A stretch of DNA of 64,000 nucleotides from Gonapodya sp. JEL0774 (taxonomy: Eukaryota; Monoblepharomycota; Monoblepharidomycetes; Monoblepharidales; Gonapodyaceae). The position numbers and the translations under genes were made by a program. The notes beneath the pieces are model-generated. The model did not search any database. It was not told the origin of the DNA and saw only the letters and a list, made by a program, of their open reading frames with translations. Of this stretch, positions 46,968 to 60,338 are shown in pieces. The stretch lies in contig JADIIX010000006.1 of NCBI GenBank assembly GCA_027604505.1, positions 191,746-255,745 of the forward strand, in the 5' to 3' direction. Each line of letters opens with the position of its first letter. Positions within the stretch are counted from its first letter, which is position 1.

Positions 46968-49900
46968 ATGGCACAAGTGCCACGCTCTCTCAATCCGTTT
47001 GAGGATGCTACTGCGGCAGAACACCCTTGGACAGTCAGGTGGGCACACCCCCATTTCAATGGCCAATCGAGCTAGCCGACGGCCGCTTCATTCACTGCCA
47101 ACGCATGGCCATCCAATTTCACAAAACCTGACTACACATGCGCACTTGTGTTCGATTGGAATGCTGATCTCGCAGGGACATTGGGGTGAATGCCATCTCA
47201 GGTGAGCAAATCAACTCTGCCTCAATGATTTGAGCTCAACTTTTTCTGCCAAACTCGTCTATGACGAACTTCCTACATCAGGCATAATGAATGACCCTGC
47301 GTCCCAATCAAAGGGATCTCAAAAGGCAACGAAACTTGAGGTCCCACCGATTCCTCCTACTGCAATTCGGAAAGTCCGCCTCGCCGAGTTCGATCCTTAC
47401 CTTAAGGCGATTACCGATGTGTACGATAAGTATCAATTTAATAGGGCGATGGGGTTGGAGGGCACACCGTTGCTTGCGGCGGACTTGAGTGGAGAATCGG
47501 CGTCATACAAGAACTTATTGGACATTACAAAGGCGTTATCGCTGGATAGCTCTAGCCAGGAGGAGATTTCTGCAAATCTCGCAGTGCTCGATACAGCCCA
47601 CAAGTCTCGCGTGAAACCATACATCAAAACCGTTCCCTCTGTTGACTCAGTCCCATCAATCTTCTTCAGTGCCGAGTTTAGTCTGGAAGACCCGGAGACG
47701 TTTCGGGTAGTTACCGGTGTGAGCGGAGAGACCACTTATCCGCATGCCGATGACCGGAATCAATCAGATGATGGCGTGGGAGGTCTCTTCAGTAGTGCAG
47801 CGCTCCAGGAGAGTCTCTCACATCACCTTGATACGGTCGAAGTCCACCTGATTCGAGAAATATCCCGTCGTTCGTCGTCCTTTTTCTCCACTCTTGCAAA
47901 CCTTCAAACCCTGCACTCCGAAACAGTGGAGTGTGTGAGGGAGATTACGGAGCTTCAGCAGAACCTCGGGGACATCTCCAAAGTCAGCTCCAGGCAAGGA
48001 CTTGAAGTCGTTAGGCTGAAGCGACGAAGGGAGAATCTCGGATCCTTGCTTGCGGGCCTCAAGCTAATCAGTAATGTAAAGGAGGCACAACAGATCATTC
48101 AGATGCTCATTGACCAGGGTGATTATGGTGGTGCTTTGAACGTAATTGAGGAGACAACTAGAGTTTTGGAAGGGACGCAACCCCATGGCAATTTGCTGGA
48201 AGAATCGTCACCGAACTCAGAAGAGGGAGATGAATCCTCAACAATTTCCAATCTTTGTTTGAGTGACATTGTCGCACTTAAAGTACAGCGAACAAAGCTC
48301 GTGGAGTCGGTGCGAGGGATATTTTCCGCAATGGAGTCTGCCGTCGTGAACATACTTTTAACGGATATCCGTGACTTCGTCAAATCGGAGATGGGCAGGC
48401 TTGTTTCGCCTGGGAGTAAGGACAAGGATGCGCCCACCATACCCAAATTCTCCTCTTTACTAGAACACTCTCCCGCATCAGCTGATGCAAATGCGAAATA
48501 CCATGATCAATTGGAGCAGCGCCTTTATCCCGCTGCAACTGGGTTGATGCGAATGGGGAAGTTCGGGTCCGCAATACAGGCATACAAGGAAGCAGTGATG
48601 AAAGAATTGAAGGTTTCGACGAAAAAGGTAGGTTGTCAGGTTGTGCGTTCGTATTTTGTATGTTTGAATGTGATTACTCTTCGATCTCATGCTTGGTTGG
48701 TCCCAGTTGTATCCCACAGCTTTTGAGAAGGCGGGCAAGGATAGAAGCAATGGCAATCAAGGATCAATGAAGGAGAAGGAAAGAAAGCAGGCGTGAGTAT
48801 TGGAACGCGCGGTGGCAATCGTACCCATAGTGCTGACCTTGTTTGCAATAGTGCTTTAGCGACGCAACTCCGGTCAATGACATTAGATGCATTTGCCGAC
48901 CTTCTGATGCGGATATATAGTACCGTCCTTCTCACTCTCCATCGAGTGGCTCTTGGGCAGAGAGTTTTGCTGAGCCTCATCGCAGAAGCGCAAGCCCGCG
49001 GAACAACAGTGCAAGAAAGTATTGCAGGTTTTGGCTCATATGAAGGGTTGGGAGACTTGGAAGGATCCTCGTATCACCCCAGGGGAAGGTCTGCGGATGA
49101 TGAGGACGATGACCTCGATGATCCGGTGGTTCGAGCAACTGGTTCCGTTTCAGGAATTGGAGCGGAGAAAGCCAGTGCGTCGAATAGACATACATTGAGT
49201 GGAGGAAATATGTCTAATGCCTCTCAGGGTAGAGCGATGTCATCATATTCACAGGAAGCATATCAGGCTTTCGTGTCTGAGACCAAGGAACTTTGTGGAC
49301 TTGTTACGGACTACGCCCACATGCGCGTTGCGAAGCTCCTTGGAATCCGATCAGATCAGAACACCAAACTTAACGGGAAAGATTTTTTCCGACTCTTCGG
49401 TGCGACGTGGGAATTTGTGGCAGTAGGAGAGCAACTCTGCGGTAGAATGTGCTTCGGTCTAAAAGGGACTATTATGTCCCAGGCTAAGTCTTTCCTTCAC
49501 AATTTTCACGACGAAAAGATGAAGCAGACTGCGACATTAATAGAGAACGAACCATGGGCTCAATCTCCCGTGCCAGTTGATTTTCAGCACATTACTGACA
49601 AGTTGGTTGATGCTGGATCGGAGTCTGTCGCAAGGGTTGGCGCCGACATCCGGGCGTCAATGGACATTGCAGATGTCCAGGACATCGGAGACGAAGACGA
49701 GGAGGATGGGCGGAGTCCTGAAGAAGGGGGAGTGTCGAAGGGGTCGGAAGGCACAGCCACCAGCAAGTTCCTGCTGGTCCGGAAGCAGCGATTTTATATC
49801 GTTGGCTGCGTGTTGATTTTTATCCGGAACCTTTCCGGTTACGAGGAAAGCGTACAACATATTCCGAGTTTAGGCACCGACGCACTACAATCTATACTGG

Positions 49901-51089
49901 AAATTATCACCGTAAGGCCGCATCAATTTAATTTCGGGGATGAAAATAAGCATCGCTTCATTTTTCCTGGATGAAAACTTCCAAAATCATTCTATTAGTT
50001 GTTCAACTCCCGAATGTGTCAAGTTATTTTGGGAGCGGGAGCTGTTGCGTCTGTAGGATTGAAGACCATCACAGCGAAGCATTTAGGTTCGTATATCGCT
50101 GATATTCGTTTTGCGGTCGACAACTGGATTGACAGTGTCACTGTGTCAGCGCTTGCATCTCAATCGCTTGCCGTTGTAATTGCATTGATTCCGTATTTGA
50201 AGCTCTTTTTCCAAAATCATCTTTCCAACAAACAGTATCCATTACTGGGGGATTTTGACAAAAAGATAAAGGTTTGTTCGTCCGTTCGACCTATCTTGTG
50301 CGATTTGATGAGTGATTGTCTTCTGTTTCAAGGACCTGCAAGATCACCAGATTCAAATTCATCAAAAGCTTGTGTCCATCATGAACGAGCGCCTTGTGGT
50401 CCATAGGCGCATACTTCAAAACACTAATTGGGATGATTGGTCGTCGACTCCCGGCTCTGAGGACTCCAGTAAACCCAGTAACTACATGCAGGCTCTCGTA
50501 AAAGATTTGATGACTTTGCACAAAGTCCTTTCCAAATACCTCCAAGCAGAGACGTTGAAGGTGCGAGCTTGTATCCTCCATGTCTTTCCCGCTCACCAGA
50601 TGCTGATATGACCAGGCCAACAGAATGTGTTCGCTGAAGTGTTTCGCTCTTATTGTACGAAACTAGAAGAGGACTTGAAGAAACTAGACATATACTCAAG
50701 CGTCGGTAAAAATAGGTGCGCACTGACACAATGATCCTCGTCGCCATTCTAATTTGGTATAACGTTGTCCATTGGGAAGACTCCTGATCGATGTGCAGTA
50801 CTTCATCCAACAATTATCTTCGTTGGAAGGTGTCGACGGTCCTGGAAATCACCTTGAGGTTGTGGTAAACAACATCAAGATCAAGGAGAAGAAGCAATCG
50901 GGTTCACCCTCACCAGTTCTCCCTTCCACGAACCCTGCTGGACCAACACCAGCCCGATCAGTCACCCCTTCAGCAACGCCCTTAACATCACAAGCTGGAT
51001 CCACAATCGCAAGTGCAAGCGCTAACAACTTAGGGTCTAGATTCCGCTCGCTCCTGAGCAATAGCACTCACACTCCCACGAAGCAGTGA
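46968..51089 (+). CDS. VPS54: GARP complex subunit Vps54
   Basis: A tethering-complex subunit for endosome-to-Golgi retrograde vesicles. The Met at 46968 begins AQVPRSLNPFEDAT; short exons lead to DIGVNAIS and MNDPAS. A long exon then gives FDPYLKAITDVYDKY, KTVPSVDSVPSIFFSAEFSLEDPETF (about 47625-47705), LQESLSHHLDTVEVHLIREI, SSSFFSTLANLQTLHSETVECV, LKRRRENLGSLLAGLKLISNVKEAQQIIQMLID and DYGGALNVIEETTRVL. These are the N-terminal Vps54 coiled-coil landmarks. The C-terminal half has FFRLFGATWEFVAVGEQLCG, LKGTIMSQAKSFLHNFHDEKM (about 49460), NWIDSVTVSALASQSLAVVI and a short Ser/Thr/Pro-rich tail ending at 51087-51089. The tail-to-tail gap to GLE1 is 33 bp. Confidence 0.88.
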
Positions 51090-51122
51090 CAGTATTGTAT
51101 AATACATACATCTTTGTAGATA

Positions 51123-54100
51123 TTAATCATCAAATATTAGTCCATTTGCAGCTGGAATGGAGATAGTTAGACCACGTCGCCATTCTTCCATCGTAACTTT
51201 CAGTAGCGTTTGAGAACTGAGAGAATCCACAGGCATTTTTGGTATCAGACTACGCTCTATGAGCTCCCATAATTTTCGAAACTGGCTTTTGAATGTTCGA
51301 TGTAGCTCCTGCCCAGCAATCTCCAAGAATGAGAGCACCAACAACGGGGTGATTCTCTGTGGTGGCATATTCAAAATGCGTGCGCACCACGTCCAGCCAT
51401 GTCCAAGATCATAGACATTGTTTAAGCTTTCACCAGGTAAGTTTTGGATGAGGGCTACAAACAGTGACAATGCGTGAGGAGAACATCCCGTACAGAAAAG
51501 TTTGGCATGACTTGAAGGCACAAACCAGCATACAGGGCTAGCATTCCACACATTCGTTCTTCGTACAGAGCAACTGTTTCAAAGGCATTCTCGTCATCAT
51601 CATATTTGACGAGTGCCCGCTTCTTGTAGTCATTCTCAGTTTCCCCCTGTCGAGCGAGAAACTTAAACGAACCACAAATGAGCTTTATCAGACTAAAGAC
51701 TCACACTTTTGCGAATGATGTACTTTGGTAGGGCAAAGGGACACTTTTTCACAATCCGACCAATAAGGATGCTGATAAATTCGGGGAACGCGACGAACAC
51801 GCCCTGGCAGACTCGGGCCAATGGAAAAGCCTTTGACCGAGCTGTTCTTACCGCAATTTCCTTCTCCGCTTGAGACTAATTCAGAAGCATAACGATAAAA
51901 TGCAGGTCACAATATAATCCCCCTACGTACTCACGACAATCTTTTTCGAAGCCGCGTCCAGTACCCATTCATAAGCCGCAGGGCTTCGCTGCTTCGCCGA
52001 ATCAATTATTTTTAAAAGTTTGCTTTTCTGGGATCGGGTAAACGGTGTTACAACACGAGTGAGTTCACACTGACTCATCGACACAAAATGAACTATCGAC
52101 CCACGATACGAGAAACTTGTTCCCTAGAGTTTGTCACTTGGCCGACCAAGCGAGTAATTTCCATCTTCTGTTCGTTGAGCCAAGATTTCAATGTCCGATC
52201 AGATTGGACTTGTGGGCGAATGACAGTTTTAATCCGCTAGGCACAAGGAGAGACGTCACATGGACATTTACGGATGTTAGCCAGGAGTATTCATCGCCTC
52301 ACCTGCAGTAACGCCCGATATTCGGCTTCTCTTGCTGCAGCTGCTCGGGAAACTAACTCCCCGTCGATATTTTCCTACACGTAAGTGAAGTCAAGCTTAA
52401 TGATTGTGCGAGATGCGCCATTCCCTGGGACGCTCCTTACCAGAAGCATCGTGCGCGGGCTATCCGCACTCAGCACCCCCACGCCAGCGCCGCCACCGAC
52501 AAGTGACACAGTGCTTACACTCTCTGTTTGCCTTGCCCCTTCCTCCACGACTCGCCTTCTTTCCAACTCGACTCGCCGTTTGTGCTCTTCCTCTTGTTGC
52601 TTCATCGCGTCCTCTTTCTTTCGGGCTTCTTCTTCCTTCGCAGCAGTCAATTCTGCGACTTTCTTCCTCCTCCTCTCTTGGTTTTCCAATGATTCCTCCC
52701 TCTTTCTTCTCTCCAACGCCTCGATAGCCTCAACCTGGGCACGCCGGACTTCTTCCGCACGAGCAACAGCCGTTGCTTCCTCTGCTTCAGCGCGCAAGAG
52801 AGCTGCATGAGCGAGTTCAGTAGCGCGGCGGATAGTGTCATGAACTGTCTGGAAGATTTTGGGTAGGGTGGGTGGGGGGGAAGTGGGGTGGGGGAAGCGG
52901 AGACGGCGGGGGAAGAGGTTCAAAATGAAGCACGGGTACGACGTAGATTCGCACAAGGCGCACCTTTTCTACTTCACGATTGCGAGTTTCGGATTTGATC
53001 CGAGCTTCTTTCAAGCGGGAGGTGCTAAGAAGGATTCAGGAACTTAGCTCGAAGGAAAGCATCCGAACAACATACGAATACAAAAGTATGCTCGATAAGT
53101 GATCCGGGAGGACGTCACCGAAGGCCCTAACCTTGCAGCTTCTACAGAAGGCATCCATTTGTCGGCTCGTCCCTCTTACTCATCAGCGGGAATAGAAAGA
53201 CACCTTTTCCGACTACAAGTCCCTTTTCAAGGGATAATAAACCTGTCTTTGTAAACATTAATGAACACTCACATCTGGGCTTCTAGAGATTCAGAACTTC
53301 TTTCGGTTACTTGTCGACGGAGCTGTTCCTGTAGCGGCGAAGTTTTGCTCGTTGTGGTGACCCATGAGCTTGAAACACGTCTTGGTGGCGTACTGAGTTC
53401 CGATCTCTCTTTGGACGCGGCAATCTGAGCATCGGTGCCGAAAGGCGGAGGTTTGACAAGATTTGCATTAAAAAGATATCAAGTGCGAAAAGGATCACGG
53501 GTACTTCAATGCTAAGATGGACACCTGCGCAGCTGATTCGATCTCGGTTGAAAGGATATCGATAGGATCTGCGGATTGGGGTTGAGACTGGCTCAATTGG
53601 GGAGCCATCTAAACTTTTCCCTCCCATAATTTCCAAGCATCAGCTCACTAACTACCTTTCCAGTTTGAATGATGTCCAGGAGGAATCGCGTTTGGGGAAG
53701 GGGGAGGAGCAATCACGGAAGGGAAGTCATGACTTAAGGAAAGGGACTTGCGAGGCGTAGACCGTGAACGTCGTGAAGCTTTTCCGAAGACAAATAGAAA
53801 GAGAACGAGCGGCATGTTAAAAGGTTATAATTGGTCAACTGATCCATCAGTTGGGCACCATTCTACACCGAACCTCTTCAAACTCACTATTTCCCTCCTG
53901 TGAAGACGGCTGATCCACAGAATCGAAGTCTGTAGAAGTGAACGTATAGGGTGCGATTGGTGATTTGGGGGAACTAAAAGGGAATGGAGGCATTACTGCT
54001 CCATGTTTGATGACGCTTCATGCTCCCAGGTCGGACCAATATGTGAACACCCTCACGTTCCCCGAACGGTCAATTGATTTGGCTCCGCCACTGACACGAA

Positions 54101-54250
54101 GGAATGAATAAGATACTCAGAACTGCCATCGGCATTTGGTGCTTCCTCCAGATGCTCCAGATATGTGCCAGTATCACGGTTAGCCACCGACTGTCTGAAT
54201 CTGCGAACCAAATGTGATTGCTGATGCTTCTCGGATGAATCTTTCATCAT
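51123..54250 (-). CDS. GLE1: Nuclear-pore mRNA export factor Gle1
   Basis: Gle1 activates the helicase Dbp5 at the cytoplasmic face of the pore. The middle is a long, highly charged coiled coil (about 52450-52850; ELAHAALLRAEAEEATAVARAEE and repeated Lys/Glu/Arg blocks). The C-terminal domain has RVCQGVFVAFPEFISILIGRI and KKCPFALPKYI (about 51720-51800), YEERMCGMLALYAGL (about 51560), GHGWTWCARILNMPP, LLVLSFLEIAGQELHRTF and FRKLWELIERSLIPKMPV (about 51220-51400), which match Gle1 helices in order. The Ser-rich N-terminal part is assembled over several small introns; one (about 53979-54061, GTGAGG...TTTTAG) joins NQLTVRGT to SPKSPIAPY in frame. An in-frame upstream exon ending near 54303 suggests the true start lies beyond 54250. 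Confidence 0.82.
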
Positions 54251-54389
54251 AACTCTGCCGAATCAAGATATCCATTTATTACAAGTAAGATTGGTACTTG
54301 AATCGACCAGCTGTGGCTGAATTCTCTGCAGAATCCAATGGTGATGGTACTCTTCTGAATGAACTGAAACACAACCCGAATACACCTCA

Positions 54390-55126
54390 ATGAAACCGGT
54401 CTCCAATATAACTGTCATTTGTCGCATGTCCCGTGTCCGCACTCACTCTGGACAAGTGACATCCTTGGTCTCCTATCCTGTTGCGAGATGGTCTTCCCTC
54501 TCTTGGTCACCCTCGCTGTTCTCAGATACACTAGAGACGACATCGAAAAGAAAATGTGTCACTGCTGCTTGCAGGCCAGATCAACCATTATTGTGTGGAG
54601 TAGGTGTTCATCCGGCAACGCAACGGAATAATGATTTCTTGATGCTTCGATTCTCGGACCAACACGAATGCGTTCGTATCTGCCCAATGAAGTCGTTTGG
54701 GGAGTGATTTCATGTTTCGCGAAGTGAGTGATTGTATCCTCTGGAGTTCCCAATTGTGTCGTAGTATGCTCGCTCATCACCTCGCTTCTTTTCTTAATTC
54801 ACGTACCAAACGTTGACGACTTCCCCGTTTGCCAGTATCGTAAACACACTATACCGCGCCCAATTGATCCCGATGTCGTGGACAAACTCCTCTCAGTGGA
54901 AGTGGCTGTTCGGGTCCTCTCTATCCCTAGGTACTTTTAGAATTTACCCAAATATTGCGGTGAGAATGGTCCTATTAACCTTTCGGTAATCTATGAACTG
55001 AATGACTTATCTGTGGGATGTTTCCAGGGCTGCATAACGCAAGGGGTCGGGGTTATCCTGGGGGCAATCGCACTTTGGTCCGTGAAGAATGATGAAGATG
55101 GAGGTGCAAAATATGGTTTCGCTTGA
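54390..55126 (+). CDS. Hypothetical small membrane protein, exon structure unresolved
   Basis: Hydrophobic peptides occur in several plus-strand frames: FPLLVTLAVLRYTRDDIEKK (about 54495-54550), VVWGVISCFAK (about 54690), CSLITSLLFLIHVPN (about 54768), and, after an intron ending at the AG before 55029, GCITQGVGVILGAIALWSV with a Lys/Asp/Glu tail and a stop at 55124-55126. A small exon reading TFRIYPNIA (about 54933-54959), followed by a GTGAGA donor, joins the last exon in frame. Together they suggest three or four membrane segments. I could not build one continuous gene model and do not recognise a family. Confidence 0.35.
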
Positions 55127-55299
55127 TTAAATGCATGTCTGCCTTTAATACAACATTTCTCGACAATGGTGCGTGCACATCAGCTGGCAACGCCGGCCGA
55201 GTCCCCTTGAACCAGTTCCTTGAGACTCTATCACAAAACATGGTACGCAGCGAAACGGAATCAGGCCATAGCTTTGAATTTCCTCGAGTTCTTCACCTC

Positions 55300-57411
<2,112 letters not shown>

Positions 57412-57576
57412 CACTGATGTAGAATAGTTTAACATGCAAATACCCTAATGATTGCAATACAGTACTTAAACCGTTGTTAAGGAATTCAAATTATACGGTA
57501 CAGTTGGAGTAAAGATAAATCGGGCGAATCGCTTATATTCATCCCTCTCATAACATCTTCGTTGGAACATTTGATC

Positions 57577-59115
57577 ATGGACACGAAAGGAAAGAGACCT
57601 CTGAGGGAACTGGGAGATGACGATGATCACGGTCCCAACTCAAACAAGAGGAAAAAGGTACATTTTGATGAGGTTACAGAGGTGCGCAAGTTTTCGGGGG
57701 AATCTGAGGAACCCGACGACGCTGAAGAAGAGGACTTGGAGCTAGGTTTGTTGCGAATCGCCTCGTACATGCTGGGATCTTGATTTGCTTACTTGTTTGC
57801 TCTGTAGCTCCAAAGCGCAGGAAGGCGGTGCGACTAGGTAAGTCGGTTCCAATTTTTTTAACACGCAACAATGTCCCGCACTACACTTTCTGTATAGAGG
57901 GCTACGACTCCGATGACGATACTCCGGCTCTTGCGGCCGGGATGGGAGACGACGATGACGACCTTTTTGGCGACGATACGAAGAGTTCGAAGAAAGCTAA
58001 ACGGAAGTTCGAATCAAAGTCAAAAAAGGAAGTCAAATTCATGCAAAAAGAGGACATTGAAGGTCAGGAGTGGGAGAACGGCGAAGACGACGACGAGTAC
58101 GACGAGGGAGGCGTGAAGATTGAACCTTTCAACATGGATGACGAGCTTCAAAATGGGTGAGCAGAACGATATTGAGATGCAGACAATCACAATGATATGG
58201 TTTTCAAGCTTAACATGACGAATATCAGAGCCTTTGACGAGTCGGGCATGTACATAAGGAAGAAGGATGAATTTGAGCATCATGACAAGTGGTTGCAGGG
58301 AACAACCCGGGACGACATAGAGAAAGTGGGCGTCGGATTCGCCGGGCTCGGAATGGTCGCCGCACTCATCAGTATCTTTCTTCAGGCTCGACTCGCCCAC
58401 GAAAAGCAGGTTGCTCAAGCTTCGGAGCAAGATGCAAAAGATAGGAAGGCCATGAGTAGCCTTGATATCACAGATTTGTGGAAGGTACTTTTGATGCTTC
58501 TTAAGCCTGGTGAGAATATCATACGAGTGAGTTTTGATTGTGTTCATTGGTGGTGCACACAAGCTGAACGTATCTTGAAGGCGCTCAAACGGCTAGGATC
58601 AAATGTTCCCTCTTCAACTGTGCCGGCATGGAAGCGAAAGCTGGAAGAGAGTAAACGCAAGAAAGAGCAAATGGCCGTGCTTGCAAATAAAACCCACAAG
58701 CAAGCACAGTCTTTAAGGGATGATTCTCATGAGATTGAAGCACGCGCTAGCGCAAAGATCGACATGGATGCAATCACAGCTCTTGCCGACAAAATGATGG
58801 CTATGGGTGTTCTTGGTCGGTCCTTGCTGTTGTTCGCCCCGTACGGAGAATTATTAATTTTTGTCATGCACTCAGATGTTTACGAGGAAACTTTCGAGCA
58901 GATAACGCGACAACTGAGACTGAAGGATGTTGTTGGTGAGTGTACTGTCATTTTTGTGAGAGGATCTGTGTGCCAGGGATTACGGGACCACTTCATTTTC
59001 AACAGATGAGTTCTGGCAGCCAGGCGAAGGTAGGCCAGCCAAGTCCGTGCTAGATGCGATGCCAGAGTTGTCGAAAAGATTTCCAGATGATCAAAGTGTG
59101 GAAGAAATTTCCTAA
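57577..59115 (+). CDS. LIN1: LIN1/CD2BP2 homolog lacking the GYF domain (U5 snRNP associated)
   Basis: The N-terminus MDTKGKRPLRELGDDDDHG with NSNKRKKVHFDE and repeated Asp/Glu tracts resembles the acidic start of LIN1/CD2BP2 (U5-52K). The diagnostic block VKIEPFNMDDELQNG continues across an intron to AFDESGMYIRKKDEFEHHDKWL (about 58110-58295). Later, ITDLWKVLLMLLKPGENIIRALKRLG (split by an intron at about 58526-58580) and ITALADKMMAMGVLDVYEETFEQI (split at about 58815-58875) match the helical regions of CD2BP2. The protein ends SKRFPDDQSVEEIS at 59113-59115, and the next gene starts 69 bp later, so there is no room for the C-terminal GYF domain that binds proline-rich spliceosomal ligands. 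Confidence 0.72.
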
Positions 59116-59183
59116 GCTCAACAGCCACAGCAATAACACCCCATCGTACGGTGAAAGTTGTGAAAGGAGCTGTAAAATTAAAA

Positions 59184-60140
59184 ATGCCATCACCTCCATC
59201 TGACTACTATACAGTTTTGGAGGTACCGCGAACAGCCACCCAACAACAGATCCGGGAATCTTACAGGTGATCACCTTCATCATGTTGCATATGCTATCCC
59301 CAGTGGTCTTCAACACTGAAACCCGGTTTTCTCTTCAGACGCCTTGCACTTTTAAACCATCCCGACAGGTGAACATCTCATCATACTGTGCTTTCGTTTT
59401 CTGACGCTCATCGCGCTGGTGCCCTTCGAAAGAGAACCCGACGATCCTGGACTTACAGCAAGATTTCAGGTAAACTCATACATTTGCGTCACACCGCATT
59501 CTGTTACATCACACATCGCTTATTGTTCGGCAAAACCCTGCAATGTAGCTTATCGCAGATGCCTATTACACTTTGAGTGACATTGGGAAACGGCGGGATT
59601 ACGATTCAAGACATCAAGCCCCCTCTTCGCACGTCAACGCAAACGGGCTCTTTACCGAAGTGTTCGAGGATCTTTTGCGACCAGAAGTGGATGGTCGTGT
59701 TCGTCAAACGTCTAGGGGGACCTTCACTACTGGTTGGTTACAGTGAAGCATTCTTCAAGTTTCTCTTCAATCTGAAATTCAAATGGGCTTGCTAGTTGGA
59801 GGGGTATCTGGGGCGGGAATAGGATTTATTGTTGCCAACGTACCAGGTGCCATTGTGGGGGGAGTTGTCGGAGGAGCTCTGGGGATGATAAGAGATCGCA
59901 AGGTGGTTACCAAAGCAAAGAAACAGCTACAACATTTTGCAAGCATGTCTTGATCAACTCTGCGTTTGTTTCTTCAAGGGAATGTCTCTTTTGGATTCCT
60001 TTAACCAACTTCCCACAGAGACGAGACAGGAAATAATTAAAGTCATCAGTGGAATTATTATGGGTGGTGTCGCAGGCTATGCTCGTGAGAAACTTGGACT
60101 TACCTTTGGTGGTGTGGGTTCCGTTCATCATCATGGGTGA
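59184..60140 (+). CDS. J-domain (DnaJ) protein with glycine-zipper membrane tail
   Basis: MPSPPSDYYTVLEVPRTATQ and QQIRESYR (59184-59270), RLALLNHPD with the HPD triad (about 59340-59365), and LIADAYYTLSDIGKRRDYDSR (about 59550) form a complete J domain that would stimulate an Hsp70. A short linker (TEVFEDLLRPEV) leads to GLLVGGVSGAGIGFIVANVPGA and GGVVGGALGMIRDR, a Gly-x-x-x-Gly-rich hydrophobic segment. After a further intron come LLDSFNQLPTETRQEII and GIIMGGVAGYAREK, and the end is HHHG. The glycine zippers suggest insertion into a membrane, possibly mitochondrial, but no targeting signal is obvious. Four introns of 50-110 bp are needed to join the pieces. Confidence 0.72.
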
Positions 60141-60338
60141 TGAAAGTGTCATGACCATGCCGGAAGGCCCAGCCATTTCACAAAAGCTGCTATAGTTAGT
60201 CCATCGCACTTGTATTGCTGGTATCTCACAAGCTTTGTTTGTTGTATTTTGATCTATCTTGCTCTACTGTCGGTTTCTTGGCCCTGTCAGACTCGCGAGT
60301 GCCCAAAACAATTTACAATTCACTCGCACCCAACAATC

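Noticed and set aside
54559-54780. A minus-strand frame (MSEHTTTQLGTPEDTITHF) that could be another GLE1 exon
   Set aside because: No donor joins it in phase to the next GLE1 exon, and it overlaps plus-strand hydrophobic exons. It is left unassigned.
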